From Hymenolepis diminuta (lineage: Eukaryota > Platyhelminthes > Cestoda > Cyclophyllidea > Hymenolepididae), in contig CAADRB010000003.1 of the NCBI GenBank assembly GCA_900708905.1, positions 1,932,698 to 1,996,697 on the forward strand: 64,000 nt of DNA, read 5' to 3'. The translations under genes were made by a program, and so were the position numbers. The notes below the pieces were generated by a model. It searched no databases. It was not told the DNA's origin and worked only from the letters and a program-made list of their open reading frames with translations. Below, in pieces: positions 1-11,728 of this stretch; the stretch's first letter is position 1; each line of letters starts with the position of its first letter.

Positions 1-887
1 GTCAACGCCACAATTTCAATGGGCCTACATGCGGTCCCAAGCCAACCTACGAGAACAAGAGAACATTCTCACCCGAGCAAATTGCCATGTCAAACACGAT
101 TATCGGTCTCCAAGCTGGTTCAAACAAGGGTGCAAGTCAAAAGGGAATGAGCATCGGTGCAGTTCGTCATATCGCCGATATAAAAGCAGACGACATGTCA
201 AAGGATGCCTATGGTGTCATTGGTCTTCAAGCTGGTTCAAACAAAGGCGCTAGTCAATCCGGTATGGCTATGGGTTCAATTCGCCATGTTGCTGACTTGC
301 CTATTAACGCAATGTCTGCAGAAAGTCAGACGATTATTGGTCTGCAAGCGGGATCGAACAAGGGTGCTAACCAAGCTGGGATGGCCATGGGCAGCATTCG
401 CCATATCGCAGATTTGAAAACAGAAGAAATGTCGGCGGGTGGAAAGACAATGATTGGTCTCCAAGCGGGTTCGAACCAGGGTGCCACCCAAGCGGGAATG
501 TCAATGGGAAGCATTCGTCATGTCGCCGACTTGAAAACAGGAAAAATGTCAGCTGAGGGTCAAAGTGTGATTGGTCTTCAGGCGGGCTCGAACAAGGGAG
601 CGAGTCAAAAAGGAATGAATATTGGAAATATTCGCCATATTTCTGACATGAAAACTGATGAAATGTCGGCTGAGGCAAAGAATTTCGTTGGTATGCAGGC
701 AGGAACAAATCAGCTCGCTAGTCAATCGGGCATGAGCATGGGCGGAATTCGTCATATCAATGATTTGAAAGTTGGAGCAATTTCAGAGAGTGGAAAGGGT
801 GAAATTAGCCTCCAAGCTGGATCAAATGCTGGTGCTAGTCAAGCTGGAATGTCGTTTGGTAATCGGCGCAACATCACGAAGAAATGA
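1..887 (+). CDS. Calponin-family muscle protein, 3' part with seven calponin-like repeats
   Basis: The open frame enters from the left edge (first full codon at 3) and ends at TGA 885-887, so the gene is 5'-truncated by the window. The ATG at 87 is internal: the 28 in-frame codons before it encode a linker (GPTCGPKPTYENKR) resembling the segment between the calponin-homology domain and the repeats in Mp20/calponin proteins. Seven tandem repeats of about 39 residues follow, each built on I-G-L-Q-A-G-S-N-K-G-A-S-Q-x-G-M and ending R-H-I/V-A-D. The sixth (VGMQAGTNQLAS) and seventh (ISLQAGSNAGAS) are the most diverged. Calponin-like repeats bind F-actin and stabilise thin filaments in smooth or obliquely striated muscle. 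Seven copies is the number in nematode UNC-87, whereas vertebrate calponins have three. Whether a CH domain precedes the repeats cannot be seen here. Family assignment is secure; orthology is not. Confidence 0.93.
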   Translation, partial: QRHNFNGPTCGPKPTYENKRTFSPEQIAMSNTIIGLQAGSNKGASQKGMSIGAVRHIADIKADDMSKDAYGVIGLQAGSNKGASQSGMAMGSIRHVADLPINAMSAESQTIIGLQAGSNKGANQAGMAMGSIRHIADLKTEEMSAGGKTMIGLQAGSNQGATQAGMSMGSIRHVADLKTGKMSAEGQSVIGLQAGSNKGASQKGMNIGNIRHISDMKTDEMSAEAKNFVGMQAGTNQLASQSGMSMGGIRHINDLKVGAISESGKGEISLQAGSNAGASQAGMSFGNRRNITKK

Positions 888-1581
888 ATTGAAATGACTT
901 CGAGAAGTGACTGATATTTTTCTCTGACCTTATTTCGAGACTGAAAATTGATCATGTTTTATTTCCTTTCAGATATTTTAAACTAGCTAAACGCGTATTA
1001 TTTGAAACCATGAAATAATCAGATTCTTTATCTGTAATCTTTGCCAGTTGGGTTTAATTATTTTGTTTGAAAAGTTTACTGATATCCGATTGTTTTGAGC
1101 GAGTGGACATCATTAGGTCACTATAATGATTAAAAAGGTTGCATCATAAAATATTAATTTAAGAGGTGATATTAAAAAGAATTATTGTTGAAATATCACT
1201 CTATAAATCATAATAAATTGGCAAAATATGTTACTATAAATTCAAGCCAAGAATCTCTACCATCTACTGGAATAGATAAGAACGCAAAATCTGACGTCTT
1301 GACCCACGAACAAAATCCATATTCGGAAAAGATTTAAGGGTTATTTAAATGAGGGTTTTCATGGATAGTCAAGACCTTGATAATTGATTCATTTGACGAG
1401 ATGAGATTATAAGCGCAATTTATTGTCAGTCATTTCATTTTGACCTAACACTTTGTCTGTTTACACTCGCTGAATAGTTATGGAGTACGCACACGGTGGT
1501 GAGCTTCAGCTTTACTTGACCCAACTGTCACATCGAGTCACATAAACATGACGTTCGTATGCAACTAGCTGATAGATGGCC
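888..1581. other. Calponin 3' flank, no gene
   Basis: AT-rich sequence without a supportable coding region. An AATAAA at 1212-1217 on the plus strand, about 325 bp after the calponin stop, is a possible poly(A) signal for that gene. The stretch ends at the 8-bp sequence ATGTGAAG (1582-1589) that is repeated at the far side of the LTR element. Confidence 0.5.
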
Positions 1582-1589
1582 ATGTGAAG

Positions 1590-1895
1590 TGTTGCATATA
1601 AGAAAATAATATTTTTTCCTAAAATTATTCTTTTATGTAAGATTCTTTATTTTTCACCCACTTTCTGCTTCTTTTAATTCCCTTTTATTTGAACGAATTT
1701 ATTTACATTACGGTTATAAATGGCGCATAATATAAATCGACCTATCGATACGAAAACGTGCGTTTTGTGTTGATATATAGTGGTTTGGGCCGTTTTGTAT
1801 TGTGGTATTGTCGGGTCGCGTTTGTAACTAATCCAGTGTCTTAGGGAATCTAAGAGTCGATTGCGGTAACCTACAGAGAAGAGCGGATTACAACA
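1590..1895 (+). repeat. 5' LTR
   Basis: Starts TGTTG and ends CAACA, a perfect 5-bp inverted terminal pair. It matches 3873-4172 along its whole length with scattered substitutions and small indels. The first 50 bp (1592-1640) form an imperfect hairpin, described under findings. Confidence 0.88.
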
Positions 1896-1898
1896 TCT

Positions 1899-1907
1899 TG
1901 GTGACGC
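1899..1907 (+). other. Primer-binding-site-like sequence
   Basis: TGGTGACGC begins three bases after the 5' LTR. The first seven bases match the complement of a tRNA ending in GTCACCA, as tRNA-Trp does; later bases diverge. Confidence 0.45.
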
Positions 1908-2447
1908 AAATATCGAACTACGCGGATATCGAAGCCCGAATCTCCTCAATTGTGAGAAATATCTTCACCCAGATGAATTTCTCAACATTTACAAAAGATT
2001 TCAAAGACTATGTGAAAAATGTAGGTATATTTCATCATAATCTTCTTATAAATGAAACTTTGCAACATGTTATACTCAACACTGTGATATTTATAAGAAC
2101 ATCATGACAGATCTCTCCCAACCCCCTCAAATTACCATGCTGCTTCGTGAATTTAACAGAAGCGACAATTACCTATGTGCGTCCTACTTTTAACCGATGG
2201 ATCCTGCCAATCTAACTTATGAAAAGATGATCAGTAAGTAAGGTTTGGTCGTTGGTGACAATAACTCTCTCCTCAACTTGGTCATAAGTGAAGATGAAAG
2301 TGTTCATTATCATGTAGGTATCGTTAACCGACTTGCACTAGTTTCCGATGTTTTTCTCTTGAAGTAAACCAATTCAGATGCCTCATTTTCATTCTTGGTT
2401 TTCGATTTCCTTGCCATGCTGAGATTCGACTCAGACTTCTGTCCCTC

Positions 2448-3309
2448 TTGGACAAAAAACCCGATGTCAAGAAGTCTTGTCGCAAACCCGAATCTGCTGG
2501 AGGACTGTTAACCGCCAATATTGACCTGAAGGAGGACCTGAAAATGACCTATCATCCCTCGACCAAAGGGACTCACTCCCCTTCCGACAATTATCCGACG
2601 AATACCAGAAACAGTCACTCCCAAGATGCCGATTTTGCGGAGGACGTCGTCATCATCGAGATTGCCCTATCGAGGACTTCGCTACCAGAACTGCAATGGG
2701 AATGGCCACAAAGAAGTCTTCTATCGAGAATTTTCTACGAACAGTTCACCGAGGCAAAACCCGAACAACAAGAGACCATTGACTGAGACGAGGCAGAGCT
2801 ATGATCGACACTGGCTCCGATATCTAGTGCTGTACAATTACGTATCGATGCGATGCGAGGCTACATTCCTGGAGAAGACGATCTTCAAGGGGCGCTGCGT
2901 TACAGATCGAAATACCAACCTAGTGGGCCTAGACTGGATCGATGAGCTCAATTTTATCCATTTCCCAGACGAAAATGAAACCTGCCGAATACTTATTTTC
3001 GAATCCACAAATGCGGAGAATCTCATGAGAGGATGCAAACATTATCTACATGTTGCCGAAATCCCTCATACTTTTATTCATATTCGCCGAAACCGGATCC
3101 CCCAGGACCCAGCTCTAAATTTCCACTCCGGACACACTAAAGGTGTAACATGCACTACGATAATAAATTCACATTCGAAATTGTCCGATATTTCTCTACT
3201 CTCGCCGACAACGAGCAAATCAGCTATCTCTATTTTCCATAAACTCGTGGTGTATCATAAATGCTTGTTACGGACTCAAGTACACAGTTTAAATCTACAA
3301 TTTGCCTAA
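2448..3309 (+). pseudogene. Degenerate gag-protease region of the LTR element
   Basis: Two overlapping frames (2448-2786 and 2626-3309) carry one broken polyprotein. The frame from 2626 has a zinc-knuckle-like stretch (N-C-N-G-N-G-H-K) in which other expected cysteines are missing. Further on comes F-K-G-R-C-V-T-D...N-L-V-G-L-D-W-I, resembling the segment between protease and reverse transcriptase in Ty3-type Pol. The reading frame then loses similarity and ends at 3309. This is a relic, not a host gene. I cannot place exact protein borders. Confidence 0.55.
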
Positions 3310-3354
3310 TCTTGCTCCAAATGATCGATTATTCAGCTATGGAGATCTCTCACC

Positions 3355-3640
3355 GTGTTAGGACAATCCGCTCCCACAGCAGAATTTAGAGGTCAAGATA
3401 TAAGAACAGCGTGTGAAGAGATGTTGTCAAAACAACTTTGTGTCCGGACAGGGTGTGACCCGATGCGCACATGCAGTGTGGGCGATCTTGTATATATCCT
3501 CAATCGTGATTTAAATCAACAATGGACAGCTGTCATAATTACCAAGCCACATGGCAGCGATATCTACGACATAGGGAACGAAAAGGACACTTGATTTCGC
3601 GATCACAGGCAATTCAGACCAGGAGGGTTTGATTTGTTGA
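3355..3640 (+). pseudogene. Integrase C-terminal remnant of the LTR element
   Basis: The frame encodes V-G-D-L-V-Y-I-L-N-R...Q-Q-W-T-A-V-I-I...Y-D-I, the small beta-barrel pattern found at the C-terminus of Ty3-type integrases. A TGA follows, but the next codons (F-R-D-H-R-Q-F-R-P) continue the usual R-H-x-x-Q-x-R-P ending, so the stop is a lesion. The catalytic core that should precede it is absent. Confidence 0.6.
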
Positions 3641-3872
3641 ATTGTGAAAACCACCATTCTTTAAGTAGTCTTGATGATAAAAATTTTTGTGTTCTCTATC
3701 TTACATTTCTCTAACTCCCGAACAGCCTCTGATCCCCGATGTAGTGCAACGAGGCGATAAAAAGGATTAAGATATTATCCCCCATGTACCACCATGATTC
3801 AATGGCATTTCTCTCGTCTTCCGGTAGACCTCATAGCAAAGACGGACGGGTGATTAAGTCTAAGAACGGGCG

Positions 3873-4172
3873 TGTTGCATATAAGAAAATAATATTTTTT
3901 TCCTAAAACTATTCTTTTATGTAGGATTCTTTATTTTTCACCTACTTTCTGCTTCTTTTAATTCCCTTTTATTCGAACGAATTTATTTACATTACGATTG
4001 TAAATGGCGCATAATATAAATCGACCTATCGATACGAAAACGTGCGTCTTGTGTTGATATGTAGTGGTTTGGGCCGTTTTGTATGTATTGTTGAGTTGTG
4101 TTTGTAACTAGTGCCATATCTTAGGGAATCAAAGAGTCAATTGCGATATCCTACAGAGAAGGGCGGATTATT
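3873..4172 (+). repeat. 3' LTR
   Basis: Copy of the 5' LTR that begins at TGTTGCATATAAG and runs to GGATTATT, where the last few bases expected from the 5' copy (CAACA) are altered or lost. It is followed directly by ATGTGAAG at 4173-4180. Differences between the two LTRs show an old insertion. Confidence 0.85.
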
Positions 4173-4180
4173 ATGTGAAG

Positions 4181-7100
4181 CATAAACTACGTCAAACGTT
4201 CTATTTCGTTGTCTCACACGCATTTGTGACGTCTCAACTATCTCTTCATTTCCATCTCTCTATTCTTCACTCTTCTCTCTCCCCTCTACGAAAGTCCACT
4301 GCAACATTGGCACCTCACAATTATTACAAATCTGATTTCGAGAAAAGTCGCGGTGTGTTATTAGTTCTTACGTTCAGTCCAGATAAAGGGAATACCTGGA
4401 AGCCTCTCATAGTCAGATTACAAAGGTAGCATTATATGAGATTAGATATATTTAATTTACTAGGTTCCCCTTTTAAAATAAGATAATATTTAAATTGAAT
4501 AAGAGAAATATTTCTATTAAAATTAGAAAGAAATTCAATAAAATGTAAAAAAATAACAAATTTTACGGCGAGGTTTTGGCATGAATGGCTTCTTCAGAAC
4601 AAATGAATATGTCATTTCTAGAGAAAAATTCGCTTCAAGTGCAAGTGGGCTAAAACAAAAATATTCAAAAGGTGTATTTGAAATCTATCTTCATTAGTGA
4701 TGTTTGATAGCAATTTTATATTATTACAATTATAAAAAATTATTACATATTTGTTCCTTGACGAAACTAATATTAAATTTGTGTCTTCTTCTTATTATCA
4801 TTGAAAATAACTCCTATCGCTTTAATTGTTTGTTAACTAATATGATTTGTGTTATACTGTATGTAGTTCGAATTTAACTGTAATAAGTTTTTGTTATAAG
4901 AACGAGAAATAGTGTTTTCCTTCTTCCTGGCTGAGATATCTCCTTTCAGTGGTCGACATAATTTTAACATAAAAAACTACTTTTGAGATTTAAAGAACCT
5001 CAAATCCCGCTAATAAAGCTACTTTAGGGACCAGAAAAGAACTAGACTAGATATCCTCTGATCGAACCAATGATATTCCTAGGCTAACGGAATGCAACAG
5101 CTTTTCCCGATCGAGAAGACTAAGAGTTAAGTAGGAACATGCATTTATTGGAAGAAGTCGTTAGTACTGCACCAGGAGAAATCGAGTCACTAGAAAAAGG
5201 TGAAGTGAGGTCGAAAATTTCATTTCCTCTCTTAATTATTGAGCAAATGCTAATAAGGGCAGTGGTATAAGACAGTAGGTCCGCAGTGCATAGAGAGATT
5301 AAGCAGACTTATGTGTCAGGGTGCACTGGTATTACAGTTTTTGGAATTAATTGAATAATTTTTATTGGAATATTATAAAATACAACACCTGGTTGCTAGA
5401 CAAATTTATGGAAGTGAAATGACTAATCACTCAATTTAATCGCTTTGAGAATCAGATATCAGATCCTGAAGTTTTCACTTTGAAGCTGCAAGAAGAAATG
5501 AAAATTATTTTTTCTATAAATAAACATGCGATTTCCCTCTTAATTCCCCACCGAAAAAAGACACTATAATTATGGCCATTTGTTTGAGCCAATACCGACT
5601 GAGTTTACTTTCGTTAGTAACGTGCCCTGTGTTCTGCCATGGATTATTGGCTCCTGTGTTAAATTGTCATACTACTGAGTTTTCTGGATTGGCTTTATTT
5701 TTCTGCGAGATTATTACTGTGACTTCTGGTCTGTTACGTTGTAACAGAGGCAATATCGTAAAAGTATGCTAACTGAAAAATTAAACATTAATGATATCGT
5801 GCTACTTCAGAATACAATGAATGCTTTAGGAAGATGAAATATTAAAGTGTGATAAGCCAAACATCACAATTTTAAATGATTGCAACTATAAACTAGTAGT
5901 ATCTATTTATTAAAAGGTAGTACCGATGATTAAACAGAACTCAGTAATACATTTATTATGTGTAACAGATATCTGGGTGTATATATCGACTCTAGTGACT
6001 ATCATTGCGCTTTTTCAATGAAACCTTCATGGCAGGAAATATTTTGAGGGAATTCTATTCGGTTGAACAAATCATTAAAGATGATAAAGCGAAATTATAC
6101 TAGATATCTGTTTTCAGGAGCTAGATTTGCCTTCGTTTATATTTCATTGATATCATTTCCCAGAAAATTCATTGTTTTCATTTGAGACTACGCTAATTTA
6201 ACGTGTTCAAAAGATTATATGATGGTGTGACTTCCATTTTCAAAGCTAAAGACCTGCAAGTTGTTAGTAGCTGGGATTTTAATCTTACAAAATTGTTCAT
6301 CATAGAGCAGGATGATACGAAATAACGTGATTTTAACGTAGCTATTAGAATTTACGGTTTCATTTGTTTTTTTGTTAATACCACACATTATTTGTGCTTA
6401 TTTTCTCTTTCTTACGAAACCAATAGGCCAACCACGAAGTACTTCGATTCACATTGGTTCTTTTAGTGTTTCTTCTGTTTCCAGTAGGCTCAAGCAAAAT
6501 TTAATCCTATAAAGTGCTATTTATAAAGGATTTTACTAGGTCCACCGTAATTATAAATAAAATGAAATATTAATGTAGCCTGAAGAGAAACAAGGGTCAT
6601 TATTACTTATTTCTTTGTGTCAATAACGGATTTACTTGCCACTCAGTCATCAAACGAAACATGTTGTATTATACATAAGTTTGAAAAAACACTCTAAATA
6701 TTTCATTTATCATTATTATCGTTATTCTAGTCCCCTGTGTTAAAAAATAATAAGCTCACTTGTCAACTGGATCATTAATTTCCCAGTTTAAATATAAAGC
6801 ATCTTCAAGCAAAGAAGGGAAAGCTTCTAATTTGTCAATATCCATAATATCCACTACAATTCTATTCAACACTTTATATTTAAAACTGACTCATCAAAAT
6901 ACGTATTTCATATATGGTAGAACTTCATTGTCCTTAAAATAACTCATTTCATGTTGTTGAAAACGGGCTTCTTGTAAAATATTAAATGTCCAATAGAGAG
7001 AGAGCGATATAGAAAATCATCAAATAAAAATGTCTGGTCGTCTTTATGGTCTTTATTTGTTGCAGTATTAAATAAAATTATTCTCTTTTGGCTTAGTAGT

Positions 7101-8768
7101 TCTATTCTTCGAGGGTTGGATATCATATAACCTGCATCGACAGTACATGCCTAATCCTGTTTCATAAGTTGTGTGCGGTTCCAAGCCTCCCACTGTAGCC
7201 TGATTTTTCTCTATTTTGGAGAATATATCTTCTTACTTCCCACTTCGTGTTTTGATCTGCACAATTATGAAAAACAACTTGAATCAGGGGATCAGGAGAT
7301 TCCCAATGAATAGTAACCGATGTTCTCGTAGACGCTGAAGAAATGTCTTAACTAGTAGATAAGGTTGCTGTTAAACAAGAAAAATGGTTTATTGAACAAC
7401 AATACAAAGGATAAGGCGAATGCATTTTAATTTCACCTAAATAAATTCTCATATTTAAGCATTTAAAATGAAATACAATAGAAATTATTTATGAACTTTT
7501 GACATTAAGATTTCAGTTAGTACACCGACGAAATTTGTGCCAAACTTCTGAGAAACAATTGCTATTCAGCAAAAATTAAATTTGAATTATTCAATAATCA
7601 TGATAAAAATGAAATTAAAATTCTTTAAATTGTATTTTCAAATAGACGATATATGATTTACGGAGACAGATGATACAATCACTTAATTGGTTCAAAATAT
7701 TTTTATGCCCCTTTTGCAAAATTTAACTGCAATTATAACAAAAAGTGTTCACTTATTTATAAAGATAACATTCATTATATTGTTGTAACAAACGAATACA
7801 TAGCTTTGAAAGGAGGGCAGGGATATTTGGTCTATGAAGTTTGAAATTTTTACGTGTTCACAATTCACCCCAGACAGAAGAATATGCTAGCATTTTTCGC
7901 TACTTTCGTGTAATTTTGACCTTATCTGTCTACGATTTTCATAATTTCCTCAGATAAAGCCCACAACACAAGGCCAGGATATTTCATATTAAAAATGCGA
8001 ATCTCAGTAAAACACTGTCAGAAATATGAAGATATTGTCGCAATCCTATACATGTATGTATATGCAATGTAAGATACACATGAAGTTCCACTCATAATAT
8101 TTGTATTCAATCTTAAGTTTTAGACACTGGTATGTTCAAGAAAATTCCCTTTATTTATAAGTTATCTATCAAAATAATGTGAAACGGACTTCCAAAACAC
8201 TAGTACCAAACTTGAGTAGATGCATTCAGTTACACTCCTGTCTTTTAACTTTGGGAACATTGAAGTCCAAAATGTAAAGACTCTGAAATTATGACTGATC
8301 TATCTCGGAATTCACGGTTATCAGCTTAAAACCGGGGGGTACATTCCAATTAGGAGTAGGAAGCGACACACACTTTTTGTATCTAACGAACTGGTTTATA
8401 ACATGCGAAACTGTATGCAAATGTAGACCTTCGTTCAGAAAAACTGATTTCCAATGTGGCTATTCTCCATGTCACCATAAAAATGTTAACTTTCAATTGA
8501 ACTTAACTTCCCGAAAATCAAAATACTATTGAGACGTCAATCATAATTCGGACTTCAAAGAAAAATAAAATTTCAAGTGCAAAATCTGTATATTTCACTT
8601 TCTTTTCCACTGTCGTATTCTTTAAACGAAAACTGAATGCTTTTATCAGGAAATTGCATTTGTAGGATGAATCCCTCTTCTGAAATATTTTATCTTACAG
8701 CCTTCCTAATTATCACCAAATTTAATTATCTGTCCTCACAAGTTATCTCTGTAAACCTCTAACCATTC
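4181..8768. other. Gene-poor AT-rich stretch
   Basis: Only short open frames occur (for example 4175-4429 and 5572-5772). They show no recognisable domain, no convincing splice-linked partner and a composition like the surroundings. I see no RNA gene or strong repeat here. Confidence 0.5.
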
Positions 8769-9105
8769 CTGTGACCCGAGCACTCCCTAAACAAACATCG
8801 TGTTTTCTCAGCTGGCCTGTGTCTCATCGACCCGGAAAAGGTAAACATACCTCGGCAGACACTGCTTAGTCAACACCCANNGTGTCGACTATAAATAGCC
8901 TCCCATGAAACACACATACGAACAGGGTGGACCCCAGCTGGACCCCAGCTCGCCAGTCTCATTTCTCGTCGTTCGATCCTCCAGTTCCCTATTTTTCCTT
9001 GAAACTCTGTACTGAGCTTACTTCAATATAACCTGACCAACGCATTCCTCGGCGTTCCTTTTCTTTCATTTACTGTTGGCAATTTCACCTACAAACTGGT
9101 GACCC
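8769..9105 (+). repeat. Probable solo or 5' LTR with primer-binding site
   Basis: A relatively GC-rich island in AT-rich DNA. It has promoter-like architecture: TATAAATA at 8890-8897, a short duplicated GGACCCCAGCT near 8940, and a TGT...ACA frame (8769-9093). Immediately after lies AAC then TGGTGACCC (9097-9105), matching the complement of a tRNA-Trp 3' end as in many Ty3/gypsy elements. No coding remnant and no second LTR is visible downstream, so this is either a solo LTR or a truncated 5' end. It differs in sequence from the LTR at 1590. Two ambiguous bases (8880-8881) fall within it. Confidence 0.5.
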
Positions 9106-10725
9106 TTAACAATCTGGTGGCCCGCCACACATTGAAGGCAATATATATTTTATGCCCGTTATTAGATTTTGAATCAAGTTGGTTATGATCAAGCAGGGTA
9201 TTTGTATTTATCAAAGCATGTATGCTTTGTATTGTGATAAACATTGTGATATGTTTCTCGTATTTATGGTAAAAGTAGAGCTAAAATGATATTAGGCGAG
9301 TGCCTCAGAATGGCTTGACTGGTTAAATTGGTATCGAGTTAATATTTGAGATCAATTGTTGAACACTTCTTTGTTTAATACAAAGATGCTCGTATAGTAT
9401 CTTTTTGTCTTTCATCTTCGATGTGCACGGGTATCGGTAGGTAACAACTAATACGAAGTGTCTAACTACCTGATAGACTTCCTTTCAGACTCTGCGACTT
9501 GAGTACAATTAACTTTCCCCTGTTTTCGAGTGTGTCTTGTTTGACGATCAACACGGCTGTAATTGGCACAGAATAGTTAAATGTGATCTGGTCAAGACGT
9601 ATTCTCTGTGGGGTCTTCTGGTCGTTTTACAATGTAATAAAATGTTGCATTTAGTCAAATCAATGACAATACTATCAAAATAAAAAAATATGTCTTCATG
9701 TTGTTGATGAAAATTCTGCAATTAATAGCCACTAAAGGAGCTTGAAAATTTTAAATGAACTGTTGCAACTTCCTTTTAGCTTCCAATCTATCGGGTCTAA
9801 AGTTTGAACTTAACGTAAATTAATTAATCTTATTATTCGATGTTAATTAAAGCCACATACTTTGGATGCTACATTGCTGTATCCTAGGTTTTGATTGAAT
9901 GGTGTTTAATTCATTCTTTATTGAGCAATAAAATCCGCCTAGCATCAGAATAGAATTCTTAGGTTTGAATTTAGATCTTTATGAATTTGCAAATGACTAA
10001 AAGATAACTTATGAAAGGGGGAAATTAATGCCGAATAAAGCCGGAAAACAAGAAACAATGCATTTATGGCAAAATTGGGACAGATAAGTGTTATAAACTA
10101 TAAATATTATAAAGATTTTAAAAAATCGAATGTTTGAATACTAAGTGCAATCCAGGTTGGACACAAGAGTCTTCTAAAAATTTATCCTAACAAAGTAATA
10201 TTTATTTCAATTTCAGGATCCAAAAAACGACAACATTGTTGTTTGTTTTTGTCATTTTTTTATTGGAGATCAACGTATAAAATATTCCAAAATCAGAAGG
10301 AGTTGTGATAAAGATGTTTATTTCCAAAGATTTATACATATGTTTACATAAAAAGTATTCACTCTGGTTAGCTTGAATCATTATATATTTTTGTAAAGAA
10401 CCCTGAATTAACTTTCACTCTATGTTGACGCATATCAATGTAAGTTAATAGTTAATTTTTCTAGCTTCCACCTAATATTTGTACAAATATACGTATTATA
10501 CAGTTTATGCACAATATGATTTTGGCATCATTCATATAAAACGATTATTCAGATCATCGTCCCTAAGGAAAATTTATAATAAAAACTACTCTGAACAAAT
10601 ATATTGTTTTTCAAACAAAATATTTCACAATTTTTTGGACAATATATTTGAGGTACATTACATTTTGAAAAAAGGGACTCATCAGGCATCTATAATCATA
10701 ATCAAGGTCATATTGACGCTACGCA
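9106..10725. other. Region upstream of VDAC, no gene seen
   Basis: AT-rich DNA without a supportable coding segment. It presumably contains the promoter and 5' UTR of the VDAC gene, but I could not identify a transcription start or a non-coding first exon. Confidence 0.4.
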
Positions 10726-11728
10726 ATGGTTTTAGCTGCTTTTGGTGACATCGGCAAATCTTCGAAGGATATCTTCACCAAATATTTCAAATGCAATCTC
10801 ATCAACTTTGATTTTAAGTCAAAAACCGATGATAACGTCGATATCCATGTCCAATGCAACGAAGATAATTCTCAAATACATGCTGCAGCCGACGTCACCA
10901 TTAGACCCTTTGAAGGAGTCACATTGAAAACTAAGGTTGATTCGAATAATCAACTAATCAATGAAGTTGAATTCAAAAATAAGTCGTTTGGTACCCAACA
11001 CAACATTATTGGAACAATCGATCAAAATCTTAGGTACGATCAAAGTTGTTCTTATTGAACCCTCACTCTTCCTCATAGCAAAAAGAATTTAAAGGTCAAG
11101 AATAGTCTCAAAAAGGAGAATGTCAACGCTGAAGTGGAGATGGATTACGCTACGAAGTTCCCTGTAACAACCGCCTCTTTGGTTGTTGGGTAAGTTCATA
11201 TTCGTTATCATTGGTCATTTTCCTCTAGAGATGACAAATATGTTGCCGGTGCCCAAGTTGTTGTTGATACTAATGGTTTTAAAGTGACGAAACACTCTTA
11301 CTCCGTTGGATACATCGGAAAGGATTTCGAAACTTACGGATCCATCAATAATGACAAGGAAGTCGAGTGGAGACTCTTCCAATCATATAAGCAATTTAGC
11401 TTGGGATGGATGTTTGGATGGACTGGCAACCTTACAAATACTAGATTTGGAGTTGCTTCTCTGTACAAAGTCGACGATAACACTTTTATAAAGGCAAAAG
11501 TGGATCAGAATACTCATCTTGCACTGGCTTACGGCTTCAAACCCACGCCCGGTATGTCGATAACTTGCGCAATTTGTTTTTTCCTTGTGAGATTTCGTCT
11601 CTCATACCACTTTGACCGTCTTTTGTTTTTGCTTTTTAGAAACCCTGGTTGTGGTTAGTATGTACACGCCTATTAATCGAAACGAATCATCTTCTTCTAG
11701 CGGTCTTACATTTGAAATCTCGAACTGA
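10726..11728 (+). CDS. VDAC: Voltage-dependent anion channel (mitochondrial porin), four exons
   Basis: Exons 10726-11033, 11079-11189, 11229-11551 and 11640-11728 join in frame to 276 residues, close to the usual 283 of VDACs; all introns (45, 39 and 88 nt) are GT-AG. The N-terminus, G-D-I-G-K-S-S-K-D-I-F-T-K, is the VDAC N-terminal helix (compare the family's D-L-G-K-x-A-x-D-V-F-T-K). The centre has the signature G-W-T-G-N-L-T-N-T-R-F-G-V-A, equivalent to W-T-x-G-x-x-N-T-R-F-G-I-A in animal VDACs. The C-terminus ends in an amphipathic strand, G-L-T-F-E-I-S-N. The family forms a 19-strand beta-barrel in the outer mitochondrial membrane that passes ATP, ADP and small anions. The nearest other coding gene is a divergent VDAC on the opposite strand about 6.4 kb downstream. 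Confidence 0.95.

Larger units (their letters stand above)
1582..4180 (+). mobile_element. Internally deleted Ty3/gypsy-like LTR retrotransposon with target-site duplication
   Basis: Two direct repeats of about 300 bp (1590-1895 and 3873-4172) flank about 2 kb of internal DNA. The element is bracketed by ATGTGAAG at 1582-1589 and 4173-4180, which looks like a target-site duplication, although Ty3 elements usually make 4-6 bp, so part of the 8-bp match may be chance. Inside are a primer-binding-site-like sequence just after the 5' LTR, a broken gag/protease-like reading frame, and a fragment resembling the integrase C-terminus. Reverse transcriptase, RNase H and the integrase core are absent; the element is too short to hold them. 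The frames are shifted and interrupted. It is therefore non-autonomous and inactive by its own proteins. The PBS start (TGGTGAC) fits a tRNA-Trp primer as in the CsRn1/Kabuki clade, but this is suggestive only. Confidence 0.85.

Noticed and set aside
87..89. ATG at 87 as the start of the calponin gene
   Set aside because: The frame is open upstream to the window edge and encodes a family-typical linker, so this Met is internal.
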